From Cardinalis cardinalis (taxonomy: Eukaryota > Chordata > Aves > Passeriformes > Cardinalidae): a stretch of 64,000 nucleotides of DNA. Below, in pieces: positions 21,721-34,931 of the stretch; the first letter of the stretch is position 1, and each line of letters opens with the position of its first letter. The notes below the pieces were generated by a model, which had not been told where the DNA came from, searched no databases, and was given only the letters and a program-made list of their open reading frames with translations. Location: NCBI GenBank assembly GCA_014549065.1, contig JACDOX010000044.1:1984001-2048000 (forward strand), read 5' to 3'. Both the position numbers and the translations under genes were made by a program.

Positions 21721-24700
21721 AGAACAAAGTGATGGGCACAGTATGAGGTAGATATGTTTTTTCAAAAGTGAATAACTCGCAAGCCAAGGAGGGAGCGAGG
21801 GAGCCCAGCAGCTCAAAGCCGAGCGGCAGTGACATGCAACGAGCAGCCTCGCTAGTTTAGGAAGCAGGCTGGGCACACTTGGCACATGGCAGGCGCCTGG
21901 GGCCCACCTTCCACAAACAACTGGATGATACTGAGAAAGCACAAAGTTGATAGTATGCTTTCTTTAAAAAAAAAAAAAAAACAAACAAAAAAACAGAGGC
22001 AAACCTTCTCTATTTTTTTTTTTTTGCTAGCTATTATGCTTCAAAAGCAAAAGCTGTTGTATCCCCCCAAAACAAGTTGTCAGTTTCTGACCAAAATGGA
22101 AATGTTTACTCGGTAAGAAGGATGGTAAGGAGCAGAAGTCAATACCTTGTTTCTGTATAGTATCCATNAAGTTGCCAGACCATCTATCTGTATCTAGTAA
22201 AAACTTTTATACTCTCCGATTGTCTAATCCTCCCCCGCTTCAATAAATGCTTCTATCGTTAACAGCAGAAAAAGCCCTCAGCTCTGTACTGCACGGCCCC
22301 CGGCTTCTCTTTCAGCCCGCAGGCACCACGTGCTCCCTCCCTGGGTGCCCATGGCACAGGTGTGCTTTGCCAGCAGCCCTGCTGTGCTCTCCTCCCCAGG
22401 GTTAATCCATGTGTTCCCTGNTCGGGCACCGGGTGCCGTGGCTGTGAGCTGTTCCATGCAAGGACCGTGGGCCAAACCTTGGAAATGAGTGGGAGCTTTG
22501 ATGAGCAGTAGCCACTGACATCCATTTCCAGAAGCCCAGCAAGCACCCAGCATGGGGAGAGAGCCAGGCTGGTGTAGTGTTCAAGTTTTAAACATCTCCC
22601 TCCAGGCTGCTGGGCTGTGTGGCTGTTGGGATTCTCTAACAACAAGCCCAATCCTCCATCCCACAAACCATCCACTGGCCTCTGGGCACAGAGGGAAGCA
22701 GCATCCCATTAGCCTCTTGTGTGGATGCAAGGTGGCTGATGCCCTGGAAGGACTCTGGCCTCTGGATACCCCAGGGCTGCTGTCAGGTGCTGGGGACCTC
22801 CCTTAGAAGTACCTCAGTGACTGTATGGAGCACTGGGGACACCAGCCGAACACCTTATCATGCTCCTGGGACGGGAAGAGTTCCTGGCTGGGAAACAGTA
22901 ACAGCTGCTTATTTTTCAAGTGCGTGTTTTGTGAGCGCATGCACGCTTTGAAACTAGAGGCATCTGAGACTCACTCCACAGTTTGCCTTTGAAAGGACAC
23001 ACACAAAAAGCCATTTTCCTCACCAATACCACTGCTTAGAGGGGGAAAAATGTTTCATTGAAATCCAGTGGTCTCTGTATGCCTGTATCTGCTGTGTGTG
23101 CACACTCTCAGAGTCAAAGTCAAAGGCGAAGGGTGGTTTATGTCAGCACTGGGTTTAGCTCTGCTCTCCCAGAATAAGATAAATGTAAGTGATGAAGAAC
23201 TCCTGGGGCTGGCTGAACTCATTTTCTATTCAACACTGCCCGGCCCTTTTCACTTTCCTTTCTCCCTCTCTTTGTATGTTCAAGCCTACTTGAGTTTCTT
23301 TTTTTCTTTTGTAGAAGTTGGTTCTTTTGAAGCGGTTCGAGGCACGCCCTGCTGCAAAGGGGACTTCACGGGAGTCGGAAACACAGGCACACCGGTCTGA
23401 AACACTTACTGTACAATAGCAGGAATGTAGGAAGCCTTGAAAATGAATCTGCTCTAAGNAAGTGTCAAAGCTTTCAGAGGAAAACAAACTGAACTTATCC
23501 CCGTGTCTTTATGCATATTTTTCCCCAGCCCTCCTTTCCTCTCCCCCCAGCCCCAGCCTGGTTAAGAGCCCAGGCAGCAACTCGGGGTCAGGAATGGACT
23601 AGTGTTACAGAAAAGTGGGTTACAAAAGGGGGGACAGCAGACTTGCAAAAGCCTCCTCTATCATTACAGCCAGAGACATTTTGAAAGCACACAAAGCACA
23701 CGGGTCAGTCCTCAGTTTGTACTNAACAGTCTAATTGCTCATTCAATGCCATTTCAAGATCAGCCAGCTTCTCTGCAGGCATCACCACTGGCCAGAAAGT
23801 ATTTTATTCCTTCTCTTCCCTTTCCCCACGTGTTCTCCCGTTTCCTCCTTTCCTTTTGAAAAGTACGTNGCAGGGACACATAGCCCTCTTTATACCTCTC
23901 CTGGTCTTTAGGNAGTAAACCCACAAGTGGATAGAGACCAAGGTGTGAGTCTTGCTCACTGTGATCAGGTAATCCTTGCTGAATCTCAGCTACAANCAGC
24001 CCAGGCCTGCTGCAGGAGCAGGGAAGGGGAATTTCTGCCCTCCCAGTGGCTGGCCTGCTCCCTGGGATGGCAAACCCCATCTAGGAGCTACTACAAACAC
24101 AAAAAGACAATGCACAGCTGAATTATTTTCAGTCTCATGGACTGCATCATCAGAATACTCACCCAAATAAAGTGTTCATACTTACTTTATTCAGAGTAAG
24201 ATTGCTTAAAGCAGAAAAGGGTCCAGCAGCAAATGTTTCTTAGGCTCCTCCTANGACCAGTGTCCAATGCTTTATTGCCAAATGTGTTTTAAATGCACAT
24301 TGGAAGTGATGACTGCAAGGAATGCAAAAGCCCAGGTACCAGGGAAATCACATTTCTGAACCCTACCCCTTTCCCCTCAGGACAACCAGGACCATGCTGC
24401 GGCCGAAGAGATGTGCCCTCATTTCTACAGAGCAATTTTCCTGGGCAGATCATTACACTTACCCAATGCCATGTGCTTCAGCTCTTGGAGGGTTTGTAAA
24501 ATTAATTCCCATTTCTTGATGACATTTACCTCCATAAATATCTATGCTCTGGGGCTAACCCTGTGGACACTTGCAGTTGTGTACAGTTAATTCCAGTGCA
24601 AGTACCTCCGCTGCCTCCAAGAGAAATGCAAAGCATTGGTATAACAATACTTGCCTACCTCCTGGGGCCATTGTCAGGCATAATGAATTCAGCCTGGTGA

Positions 24701-26985
24701 TACAGTTGGAAATCTTATCTATGGAATTTGTACCTACATTTGTCTGCTTATTTAAATGTATACAGCTGTTACAGAGACATTAATTTATGCTTATATTTTA
24801 AAAATAAAAACCTTCATATTCAAGGAAGCATCACTCATAATAATTTTCCTTTGATCATTTTATTTTAAACTCTTTTTTTTGTTTTGTACTCAGCTTGGCA
24901 AGGAGGTTTCACTAAAATTACTAAATGCCTTCAGTCCCACCAAATCTTGCTCAGCTGAGGCACTTTTCAGCTGTGGGACACTTTGAACAGTGATGTTATT
25001 CCAGGTGTAGTTTGTTCACCCTTTGCAGCAGGAACAATTCTGCAGGGCCTGTGCATGCTCACAGGCACCATCCACAGGTCCCTTGTTTTACTTTTGAAAT
25101 GAGCAGTAAGAGAACACTATGAGTGCCCCAGCTTTAGTAACAAGTCCTTTCTAACATGCTTTCATTAGGCTGCTAGTTGATATGTTTTACTAGCATAAAT
25201 CACTTAAGCAACAAAATTACCACCATAATCAACAGGTTTACAGTATATGATCAATACTTCATTTAGTTTAACATCAGAGAATTAACATCAATCCATCCAC
25301 AGAAACAATGTATTTCCTTCAAATCCTATCTGGTTANTTCCTCTTGCTCTCAAGATCTCTTGCACAAGAGCCCAGAGAATGTAAATACTCCAGATTTGCT
25401 GGCTCTAGATTTATTTATGTTTTTTTAACTGATCACCACAGCATTCCCTTTTTCACTGTCACTTTAGCCACTGCACTAAGTACAGTTATAAAGGTTTGCT
25501 CTGGGAAAAGAATCTAGTCATAGCTTGAGGAACAAATGAAAAATCTAGCTTGTAGGCTCTCTGTGGCATAGTAGTAAGATATAAGTGAACAAGAGAGAGA
25601 AAAAGTAGCAGTTGACATGTAAGCAAGAGGGAAAAACAAAAAAGAACACTTGAAAGNCTGCCTTGCCTCTCAACAGCAGCATTACTTGAGCAGTAACCAG
25701 GGAGTGCAGGGAGCTGCTTCAATTGTACTGGGCCTTCGATCTGCTGTTCTCACATCCATCACCCACACANTTCTTGGCAATCAGGCAGCCCAGTCCCTGA
25801 AGGAGGTTTCTTAGCTGTGGAAACGCCAGCCTGGAATCTGAACCTTTGTGGGTCTCCCCCTGAGGAGGGAAGGTTCCTAAAATGTGAACAGTAAATATTT
25901 ACAGTCACAGAAGCCAAAACAATGTGGAGAACAGTGGTCCTTCTAAGGGGAGAAAATCAAGTGAATGGACACAGTCTGGTGCTTATCAACATCTCACATC
26001 AATCCCTAACAGCTGAGGATTTCCCCAAGAAAACTTTGTCAGCCAAGAAAAAAAAAACTACCTTGCCATTAATGGAAAAATCCTCTCATTTAATCCCTGA
26101 GAGCAAAGGGTACAGGGCCTCTAGGAAGAATTNATTTCCAACACAACACAGCACCAACAGAGTTTTCAGGGACTACCCCTGTGAAAGGCTGTGAAAAGAA
26201 ACCTTTCTGAACACATCTTCAGCTGGTCCACTACCATGTAAATTAGGATGTCTTAAGAATTTCTACTTGTTAATAAAGCAGAACCACTCATTCCTCCCCC
26301 CCCCTGCCCCCCCATGGAGTTCAAGAGAGAAAGACACACACAAAAATTAAGCATTAAAGAGAATTAAGTTTTAAGGGCACCTCAAAATTCCAAGCCATGC
26401 AGAAGACTCTTCCCAGTCTANTAGACATCAGAAAGCTTCAGCAGAGCGTTGCTTGCAGTGCCTGTGACAGTGTCCTTGTGGGTTTTGTCCCAGCAGAATG
26501 CTCAGCTGCAGTCCTGTAGTTCTTGGGAAGCAGTTTTCCTGTGGCAGTAGGCTTGCAANACCCTGACTGCAGCAAGACCTGTACCTCTGGCATAGCCCTG
26601 AGCTGATTAGTCTGGAGAGGGAGGGAGACTTACAAGTACTTCTATTTCTCAGGCATGCAGGATGATTTCACCTCCATAGAAGTTTTAGAAATTCCCAAAG
26701 NGCAAAGCCTAGCGTTCATCTGTAGTGAGCAGGAGCTTTGTTGGGGCAGAAGGTGAAGCCAGACACAGCTGATGGTCTCAGGTGCTCGACAGCTTTCATC
26801 AGGAGCCNGCAGTCTGCAGCAGCCCGGGTGTATGGCTCTCATGTCACAGGGAGCACAGATGAGCTCAGTGAGAACCCCAGCGGCTCAGTTTTGGAGGGAC
26901 GGATGGCAGGAGTAACCAGCATCCCACCCTGCCTGGTTCATGAAGCAGAACCCCCCACCTCTTGCTTCAGCGCAGGTGTGGCACC
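21721..26985. other. Intergenic DNA upstream of ATOH1
   Basis: No gene recognised. The stretch 21950-22260 is AT-rich with A and T runs and could hold constrained sequence (for example CTATCTGTATCTAGTAAAAA), but there is no direct evidence. The remainder has only short chance frames and a C-rich run near 26297-26313. Confidence 0.5.
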
Positions 26986-26989
26986 CACG

Positions 26990-27920
26990 CTAGGAGCAAT
27001 TATCTGTGCCGTAGGCCTCTGGGCCTTCGCACCCCAGTGAGAGCGCGAGGTGACGCCCGCGGGAAAGCAGCACACAAGCAATGTTCAGCCAAAGCTGCTT
27101 TGCTGAACAAAACCCTGGAGCCTCCGCGGGTCCTTGGGTGCCCTGCCACAGCCGCCCGGCATGGACACACGGGCACTCCTCTCCCAGCCACACGGGTCCC
27201 CTGGACTCGGGGCTCCTGCTCTGGCGGTGCTCGGTGGGCACGGCTGGCCAGCCGGGCAGGCCGAGCCCTCACCGCCGCACTGAAGGTGCCCCCAAAAGCC
27301 TCGCCCTGGTGAGACGGCGGCGAGGCCACCACCCGGTCCCCTCGGGTGGGGCGTGCGCCCCGGCGCTGCCCCGCTGCCGGCAGCAGGTTGAATATTGTAG
27401 GTGTGGGCGATTAAAGTGTCGCCGGCACAATGGCGGTCTGTGTCCCATTCGCCACGCCCGGGCTCCTCTTTGGAAAGCGCACACAAGAGGTGACAGGGCG
27501 CTNGCCCCCGCCATTATCCCGGCGGCATAGCGGCGCGGCCCGCCCGGTTTCCCGGGAAATGGCGCTCCCCGGCCGCCGCGGGACCACCGCGGCNGCGCCC
27601 GGCTCCGCGCTGCCCCCTCCCCTGCCCCGGAACGGCGGCCCCGTGAGGGGGGATGGCGANCGCCTGGCGAGGGGGAGCCGCAAGGCCACTGCCGGCGCCC
27701 CCGGGGCACTTTTCGGGGACGAGAGCCGCCTGTCCCGTCGAGGCACGAGCGGCACCGAGCGCGGAACGGCCCCCGCCGCCGTGAGGGAGCCGCAGGCGGT
27801 GCCGCAGCGCCATCGCCCGGGCGGCGCCGGGCAGCGCAGGGCCGGGCCCGTCGCTACCGCCGCCCGGCACCGCCGCTCCTTCAGGCGGCTCCTCTGCTCT
27901 TCTCAACAGCGACAACATTG
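26990..27920. promoter_or_regulatory. Orphan CpG island between ATOH1 and GRID2
   Basis: About 0.9 kb of very GC- and CpG-rich sequence is flanked by AT-rich DNA on both sides. It contains promoter-type motifs: ACAATGGCGG (27427-27436) and CCGCCATTAT (27509-27518), which are YY1-like sites in opposite directions, plus CCACGCCC (SP/KLF-type) near 27454. Frames on both strands are low-complexity Arg/Pro/Gly/Ala, without domains. It lies about 6 kb upstream of the ATOH1 gap edge and about 5.7 kb past the GRID2 poly(A) signal. It could be a promoter of an unannotated noncoding RNA, possibly bidirectional, or a distal regulatory CpG island of ATOH1. Confidence 0.55.
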
Positions 27921-29819
27921 TTTCCCCTCCCGTATTCCTCTTCTTTTTTTTGGTGCGGTTTTGTTTTTTGCAAGTGCCCGCCATTAACTCAGGAAGACGA
28001 AGTGTGTGGCAGTGGATGGAGATCTGCAAACGCACCACACCTGCCACTTCCTCACGTGGTTTCACCCTGTGAAATAGAAATTCGTGTCTCTGCTCCGGGT
28101 TAATTTCTATTTGTACACGCCAGTGAATTACTGTGTGCCGTGGGTAATAAACACTCTGTCTGTAATGCCATGAGTAATAATTCACTAGCTGTAAGTTTTG
28201 GAAGAAAAAGCTGCTTTTATGTGTCAATACTTACGGAATAAGTGTTTAGGAATATTTATGGGTATGTTTTCTCTTTTCGACCAACTCATGTAAGACNCTG
28301 CAGACTAAATATACATATGGATAGACCTACATTTGTCAGATGATGTAGAAAGTCCTTAAAAGTGAAGACCACAGTGNTATTTATTGAAGACAATAAATGT
28401 GTCTTTCAAAAGTCAGATTTCCAGGTGTATCCCCTCTACCTATCTTTTATCTTGATGTAAGAANAACAAAGCTCCCTGTGTCCCATATCAGCTCTACTTT
28501 CTGTACTGTATTGTGTAGATGGGCTGACAGGATAATTTTTGAATCATATAAAGGGGTTTGTGGAATTCTGTTTTGTTGGCAGGGAGGAGGTAAGAAAACT
28601 TCATCTGCAGTCTCCTAAACCTGGGGAGACATAAAACCAATCCAAACAACAGCAGATATGATTCAGAAAGGTCTGTAAAAGTTAGAGCAAGACCAACCAT
28701 TCCAGTGTTGCCTGAGCACTATTTCACAAAGTGACTTGCTTTCCTGTTACACTGCATCAATTTCTTGCTGTGTTTGCTGTCACGCCGCAGAGACCACTTC
28801 TTAAAAATGTGTCAGATAGAAGGAGTAGCAAGTAACCTCATTATTAGCTTTGTTCACAGTATTTGCTTTCTTTCTCCCGTTCCCCATGTGTAAGCAAAAG
28901 AATTAATTAGTAACAACATGGGTCAGCTGTGATTACTCTTACTGTGGTCCACGGTGAATATTCATATCCAGGGAATATTCAAAACCAAACAAGACCTCCC
29001 CACTGTGTGTGTGAAGAGGCATGTCCCTGGCCAGTGGGGGAGGAAGGCAAGCTTACCGGCGGTGGCAGGGCTACAATGCACTCACTGAGCTGCCTGCTCC
29101 TCCTTTTTTTTTTTCCTGGCACTTGNCAGGGACATGAGCAAGACTGGCAGAGGGCAAATGTAACACACAACCCACAAAAAAAGTGGTGGCTTTTTTTTTT
29201 TTTTCCCAGCCATACTTTTCAATTTCTAGCAGTTGTATAATATTTATCACCTTTTCACTCCCAGTAAAAATGCTTGTGTCAGGATCTTCTGGCTGTGCCG
29301 AGTGGGAGAAGAGGGTTCCTCTGCAATCCAGGGGAGTAAGTGACACCTCTGAGTCCTTCTTTGAGTGGCAACAACAATTCATGTGGAGTGTTTTCCTATA
29401 TGTAGAAGGAGGGTATGATTTTTCCAGTCCAGGAGTACCAGNGTGGTGGACTGGGACACTGCACCCTGTGTATCAAAGNNGTTGCTGCTGCTGCTGCAGC
29501 CCCACAAGGAGGGAAAAGTCAGGCAAAGCTCAGCTGACCTATTGTGCAACCAGGTGTGAAACCTCAAATTAGGCATGTGTGTCTGGAGAGACTTTTGCCA
29601 TGAAATAAATCCTTGTTTCCTTTCTCCTTTTGTTCTCCCCAGCCCACCAGGGCTCTGGTGCTGGCTCCCAATGGAGGTGGAGGGGGGTGCACACAAAGAG
29701 CTGAAGCAGAGAGAGCAGTGCCAGAGCCCAGCACTGGGTGCTCACCTGGGGGGCTGTAACACGAGGCACTTGTGGGGCTGTGAAAGCAAACCTGCCTGCT
29801 GCACCTCGCAGAGGCTGTA
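27921..29819. other. Intergenic DNA without a recognised gene
   Basis: Mostly AT-rich, with T runs near 29105 and 29190 and a (GCT)n-like stretch (TTGCTGCTGCTGCTGCAGCC) near 29481. I see no exon structure or repeat family that I can name. Confidence 0.45.
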
Positions 29820-30903
29820 CCTGCCAGGGGGCTGGGTGCCCACCAAAGCTGCTCCATCCCTCCTCTTCCTCAGCTGGACAGGGGAGAGAAAATATAATGA
29901 AAGGCTCATGGGCTGGGATAAGGACAGGGGAAATCACTCACACACTGTCATTTTTGNCAAAACAGACTTGACTCAGGGGAAGATAAATACAATTTATGTC
30001 TAANCAGATCAAAGTAGCATAACGAGANGTAAACCCAGGTCTTAAAATATCTTCTCTCCACCCCTCCTTTATTCCTGGGCTTAACTTTACNCCCGATTTT
30101 CCCTGTTTTCCTGCCCCTCAGTATCCCGGAGGGATCAGGAATGGAGGCTGGGGTCAGTTCACGACACATTGTCTCTGCTGCTCCTTCCCCCTCTGGGCAA
30201 GAGACCTCACACTCTTCCCGTACTCCAGTGTAGGGTCCCTCCCACCTTCATGAACTCCTCCAGCATGTGTCCCTTCCATGGCATGCAGTTCCCCAGGAAC
30301 AGACTGCTCCAGTGTGGCTNCTTCACANTGTCACAAGTCCTGCCAGCAAACCTGCTCCAGCGTGGGCTCCTCTCTCCATGGCTCCTTTCTCCTGACAGAA
30401 CCTGCCAGGAGTCTGCTGCAGCACGTGCTTCCCACNGCATTCCTTTGGGCATTCATCTGCTCTGCTGTGCTGTTCTCCATGGGCTGCAGGTGGATCTCTG
30501 CTCCACCTTGGAACTCCTTGGGCTGCAGGGGCACAGCTGCCTCGCCATGGGCATCACCACGGGCTGCAGCTGCAGGGGAATCTCTGCNCCAGNGGCTGGA
30601 GCACCTCCTACCCCTTTTTCTGCCTGACTGGGGGTCTGCAGGGCTGCTTCTCTCANCCATTNTCACCCNCTCTCCCAGTGGCAATTGCTNCTGGGCAGGA
30701 ACATTTTTCCCTTATTAACTCTGTTATCCCTGAGGCACTAACACCATTAGTTGTCTTGTGCAGTGGCAGGTCCCTCTTGGAGCTGGCTGTCATGGGGTCT
30801 CTTGGACATGGAAGAAGCTTTGGGCAGCTTATCACANAAGTCATCCTTGCAGCCCCTCACCCTGTCCCCACTGCCAAAATCTAGCCACACAAACCCCAGA
30901 CAG
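29820..30903 (-). mobile_element. LTR-type interspersed repeat (avian endogenous-retrovirus-like), apparently solo
   Basis: On the minus strand the sequence begins TGTCTGGGGTTTGTGTGGC and passes through a long region of imperfect repeats around 'ctgctccagcgtgggctcc' (30160-30640). It then has a TAAATTGTATTTATC segment near the gene-end side (29980-30000) and ends near 'tggacaggggagagaaaat' and 'ggtgcccaccaaagctgctc' on the plus strand. I recognise this order from a high-copy avian repeat that I take to be an ERV LTR; the family name is not certain. Frames through the tandem part are low complexity. No gag, pol or env homology is visible beside it, so it looks like a solitary LTR. It is old, with many small changes. 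Confidence 0.6.
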
Positions 30904-33579
30904 CTCTCATTTACTTTGCTGCCACATTAGGTGCTGCAGGGGCCAGAAGAGCAACCCAGGGAAGCACCTGCAGCTGCGTCATTACTTCAGGAGCTTGAAG
31001 ACTGTCTCATGCACCTCCAAAACCTTTAATTAAGTAATGGGCTTGCCTTATAGCTCTTTATTTTGATTTGTAGGCTCAGCCTTTTAATGGATGATAGCTG
31101 GATTTGCAAATAAAGCTGTTAACTTTTGGTTCNGCACTGTGCAGCATTCCCCTATCCTATCTTGTGTTGGTGCATCACCCCCTTAGAACAAAGAAGGGGA
31201 CACAAATATTTACTTTTTTTTCTTAAGAAAGGGAAAAATTATCATGCATGGAAAGAAATGTTTGCCTTACTAGTGCTGGTAGGAATANTTAGCTACAGAA
31301 GGACTGAACTGTGATGTCATGGTGGAGAATTGTCCTGTTCTTGCTGNAGGTAGCTGTCTTTTTCCACTGGTGTGGCAGCTATTGATCCCAGAAAGATTTG
31401 TTTTTCCCCTTACAGCAGTGAACTCGTGTGACCCAGTAGTTAATGACTCAACAGTTTAGTTTTCCAGGTGTGATTTTTTTTTTCTTTTGACAAATGTTGC
31501 AGAAATAAATTCTGTAGTATGCACAGAGTATTACACCACTGTGATGAANGGGACTGGGGGGCACAGATTTTCTAAGTCTTAACAGACAGTATATTTATTT
31601 TCATAGCTACACTTCTTGAAAAGTATTTTCTTTCTAAATTAAGCTCCTGGTTCCTGAAATTTCGAGGCGTTGGTAAAATTTTTATGTTTAGGAATTTGTT
31701 AAGCTAAGAATCACTTCCCCTGCTCTGACCTTCTTTTGGAGGCTTCTATTTCTGACCTCATGAATGATGCCTTGGGTGAGATAGAACAAGCTGCTAGATT
31801 GTGATGATATCTTCACAGTAGCCCACTGCTGTTGATGTGACATGTGAATGCAAGTGTTCATGTCCCAGTGTTTATAAAAAATTTTGTTTGGGACTCAGAT
31901 TAAGGGGGAGAGCCTTGGTTTTGACATTTATTTCAAAACAGCTCTGCAGAGAGAAGAGGAAACATTAATTAGTACTGAGAAATGGTTAAAGCAGGGGTGT
32001 GTTGGTGTGATGCCTTTGTTATTTTGGAGACTATTTTTGTTTTGTTAGCTAAGCCATGAGCATGCACAAAGGAAGCTGGTTTATTTTTGATGTCATCAGC
32101 TTTGAGCAGAGTTAAGAAATTAAACTTTTGGGGGGCATTAACCTCCAGTAAGCTGCAATGACCCTGTAAGTGTTCACAGAAAGGATGGTCTCATTAATTC
32201 ATAGCATCCTATGTAAGTAGGAAAGAAAAAGATACTCTGAAAAATCTGATTTGTTCAGGGAAACAATCCTAGCACTTTTTTTGATGAAGTCAAGAGAGAG
32301 ACAGAGGGGACTTCGGCACTGGTTGTGCTGCAGCTGTGTCCCTCAGGGCTGCAATCATTCACTTGGTTGGCTCAGCAGAACTATTTATCTTCAGGTGTTC
32401 ACTGCTGGTCAATAGAAACATCTTTCTAGGTGATTCTTTGAAATCAGATAAAAGTGTTTTCTTCCACTACTTCACTTTTTGTTTGTATCTGCTATCTCAA
32501 AAAGGTCATATAACTGCAGATACCATGCAAACAACTCATCTTTATAAACAGCTGGCTTGTATCTCCAGTGGAGCTACTGCAGCAGAAACCCTTGACAGTC
32601 CTTAACACTATCACTTCCCTGGAATTTGTTGCAAAGAAAGGGAAGTGTCATGTAGGGTTCACCATGATGTAGCCCATTATAAGAGAGTACATCTGTCATA
32701 CCTGTAAAACTACCTGGCTCTAGAGAGGTGCATCTGTGAGTGTGACAGGTTCACAGTCCCTGACTCATAGGAAGATAAATATAATTTATGTCCAATCAGA
32801 TCAAAGTATGGTAATGAGAAGTAAACCCAGATCTNAAAATGTTTTCCCTATTTGGGAATATAATGTTGCCTCTATTTAGGTGAATGATCCCCTGAATGCN
32901 TGATAATCTTAATAGAAAATTGTAACAGATCAGGAATATTATTTAAGTGAATAATACACACTGAATGTAAAAAGGCAGGAGATAAATTTTGGATGCTGCA
33001 AGTTAAATTATCATGGCTGATGTTATTGCAGCACAGCTTGCTAATGACTAGGTCATTAGTTTAAAATGTTAATCAAACTTAGAGAGAGACTGAGAAAGCC
33101 ATCATGATTGAAATGTGGCTGACCTTCTCTCACCCTAAAACTTTTGTTTTAGGCAATATCTGCCCAGTACCACAGAAAATTAACCTCTGTGCAAATAAAG
33201 ATGGCAAAAAGTGATTCTATAAAAGTAAAGGCCATGCTCCAAGAAAACTCCTACATTATACTAAAACAGATGAAGGTGGGATGTAGGATTTCTAAAAATG
33301 ATGTCCTGTACATGTCAGTGCTAAGGAGCTCTAAACTTATTCTCCAAAATGCTGTTCATAAATGCTCTCTGAAATCTAAGCCTGACATTGATAAATATGG
33401 CAAACCTTGGTGTTTTCCATAGGTGCTCTTCACTGAGCTGGCTCACAGCAGCCTGAGGAGCTCATCCCATCTCCATGGGCTAAAACCCTTCAGTAGCAGT
33501 GCAGCAAATCCACGAGTACATTGCCTTGCCACAGGCTGAAAATCCCACAGCACTCAGCAATTGCACAGGAGGAAACGCG
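30904..33579. other. Intergenic DNA between the LTR repeat and the GRID2 3' end
   Basis: AT-rich, without a recognisable gene. The block 31025-31125 (for example TTTAATTAAGTAATGGGC, TTTTAATGGATGATAGCTGG, GCAAATAAAGCTG) is motif-dense and might be a conserved element. A short LTR fragment is listed separately. Confidence 0.45.
32757..32846 (-). mobile_element. Fragment of the same LTR-type repeat as at 29820-30903
   Basis: The plus strand shares 'gataaatacaatttatgtc' (here 'gataaatataatttatgtcc'), then 'agatcaaagta', 'aacgagangtaaacccaggt' (here 'aatgagaagtaaacccagat') with 29963-30050, in the same order and direction. Only this roughly 85-base segment is present. It is either a separate truncated insertion or a local duplication. 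Confidence 0.75.
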
Positions 33580-33594
33580 AGTTTAGAAAACAAT

Positions 33595-33600
33595 TTTATT
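33595..33600 (-). terminator. GRID2: Predicted distal GRID2 poly(A) signal AATAAA
   Basis: TTTATT on the plus strand. Downstream on the gene strand is TGCTGAGTGCTGTGGGATT, a GU-rich element as expected after a cleavage site. Confidence 0.5.
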
Positions 33601-34931
33601 AGACAAATTATTTAGACAAATTATACACAGAAAGCTCTGCCACTTGTAACTGAGGCCTCCAAAAAGTGTTTTGTGTATCTGTATAATAGGCAACACATCA
33701 AAATAGGCCTATTTTAAATATCATACATGGTTAACAGGTTTTTTAATAGCTAAAATCACTGCAACATCTGGTATGTCCCTACGTAGCTTGTTGGAAAGAA
33801 ATTTTCTTTTTTTTTTCTTTTCTCTTTTTTCTTTTACTCAGAAGTGTGGATGAGTTCATGAATGTTACAAGGGGGAAGCAAGTTGTGCATGCTTTTAGAC
33901 ACTTGCTACCCTGGAAACAAAATGGCCTTTTGCACGATAAGAATTCGTTCTGCCTTACACAGTAGACAATATTTGAAGATTTAGTACAAAAAACAGTGAC
34001 AGTACAAGATGCTCCCCCAGAACAGAATTAGCATCAAAATAGAATAGATCTGAAGAATATACCTTTTAATTTATCCTAAAGCAAATCACATAGGCTGATT
34101 CCTATTAATCTTAGCCAAAGAATGAGTTAGATTAAAATAAGTGTATGGTTGCATTAAAAAGAAAACCAAACAAAAAACCTCACAGGATAAACTGCTTGCT
34201 TTCTACTTAACCGCATTTTTAGTTTAAGGATTACAAATTGAAAGCTCTTCCTACGTTTCTAACAGGTAACAGTGTTACTTGAAAAAGCTGGTGCCAAAGT
34301 GGGCGCCGGTTTTGCTCTCACTGCTGTTCTTTTTCTTGCTTTATACAGTTGGCACTAATGTAAAACATACATAGCTCCTCTAAATCTAACTTAACATAGA
34401 AAGGGTTAAACTGGGTGCCTGTTCATATTTTTTCCCCTTAGAACAATACATGATTATAATTAAGGCCACATCTGTGTATCTTGAGGGCTTTTTTTTTTTN
34501 CTCCACTCACGCCATTATTGTATTGATTAACTGTGCTGACTTGGAAAAGGATTTATTGACCTTTGATCCATGTTTAACTGCTCTAGAGCTATATCAGTTG
34601 TTCATGAACATGGTATACCTAAGAGAGAATTCCATTTGTTTAATTAATTAAAAGGAAAATTATCAAGATTAGCCTTATAGAATGCTCAAAAGCCAATGCA
34701 AAACCTAACCAAAGGAGTTACATCTAGGTACAAATGTTAAATTGCCCTGGATGCTCTAATAGAAAAGTATAAAATATGCTCTGTTGGCAAACGATGCAAG
34801 TCAGAATAATGTTAAAGCAACCTGTCTTTTCTAAATGAAAAGACACCCTGCACTGTACATCTCTCTTGTATACAACACATTTTTTACTAAAGCTTTATTA
34901 AATGAATTGCAATAGCAACGGCTGCCATTTT

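Noticed and set aside
19627..21835. Very long frames (up to 684 codons) across the ATOH1 gap
   Set aside because: Most of their length is N. Only the minus-strand frame ending at 19771 matches a known protein, and only on the gene side of the gap.
27430..27987. 185-codon plus frame and overlapping minus frames in the CpG island
   Set aside because: Composition-driven, no domain, and competing frames on both strands.
30169..30718. About 150-codon frames with Cys/Ser/Leu-rich sequence
   Set aside because: They translate the tandem part of an LTR-type repeat and are not a cellular gene.
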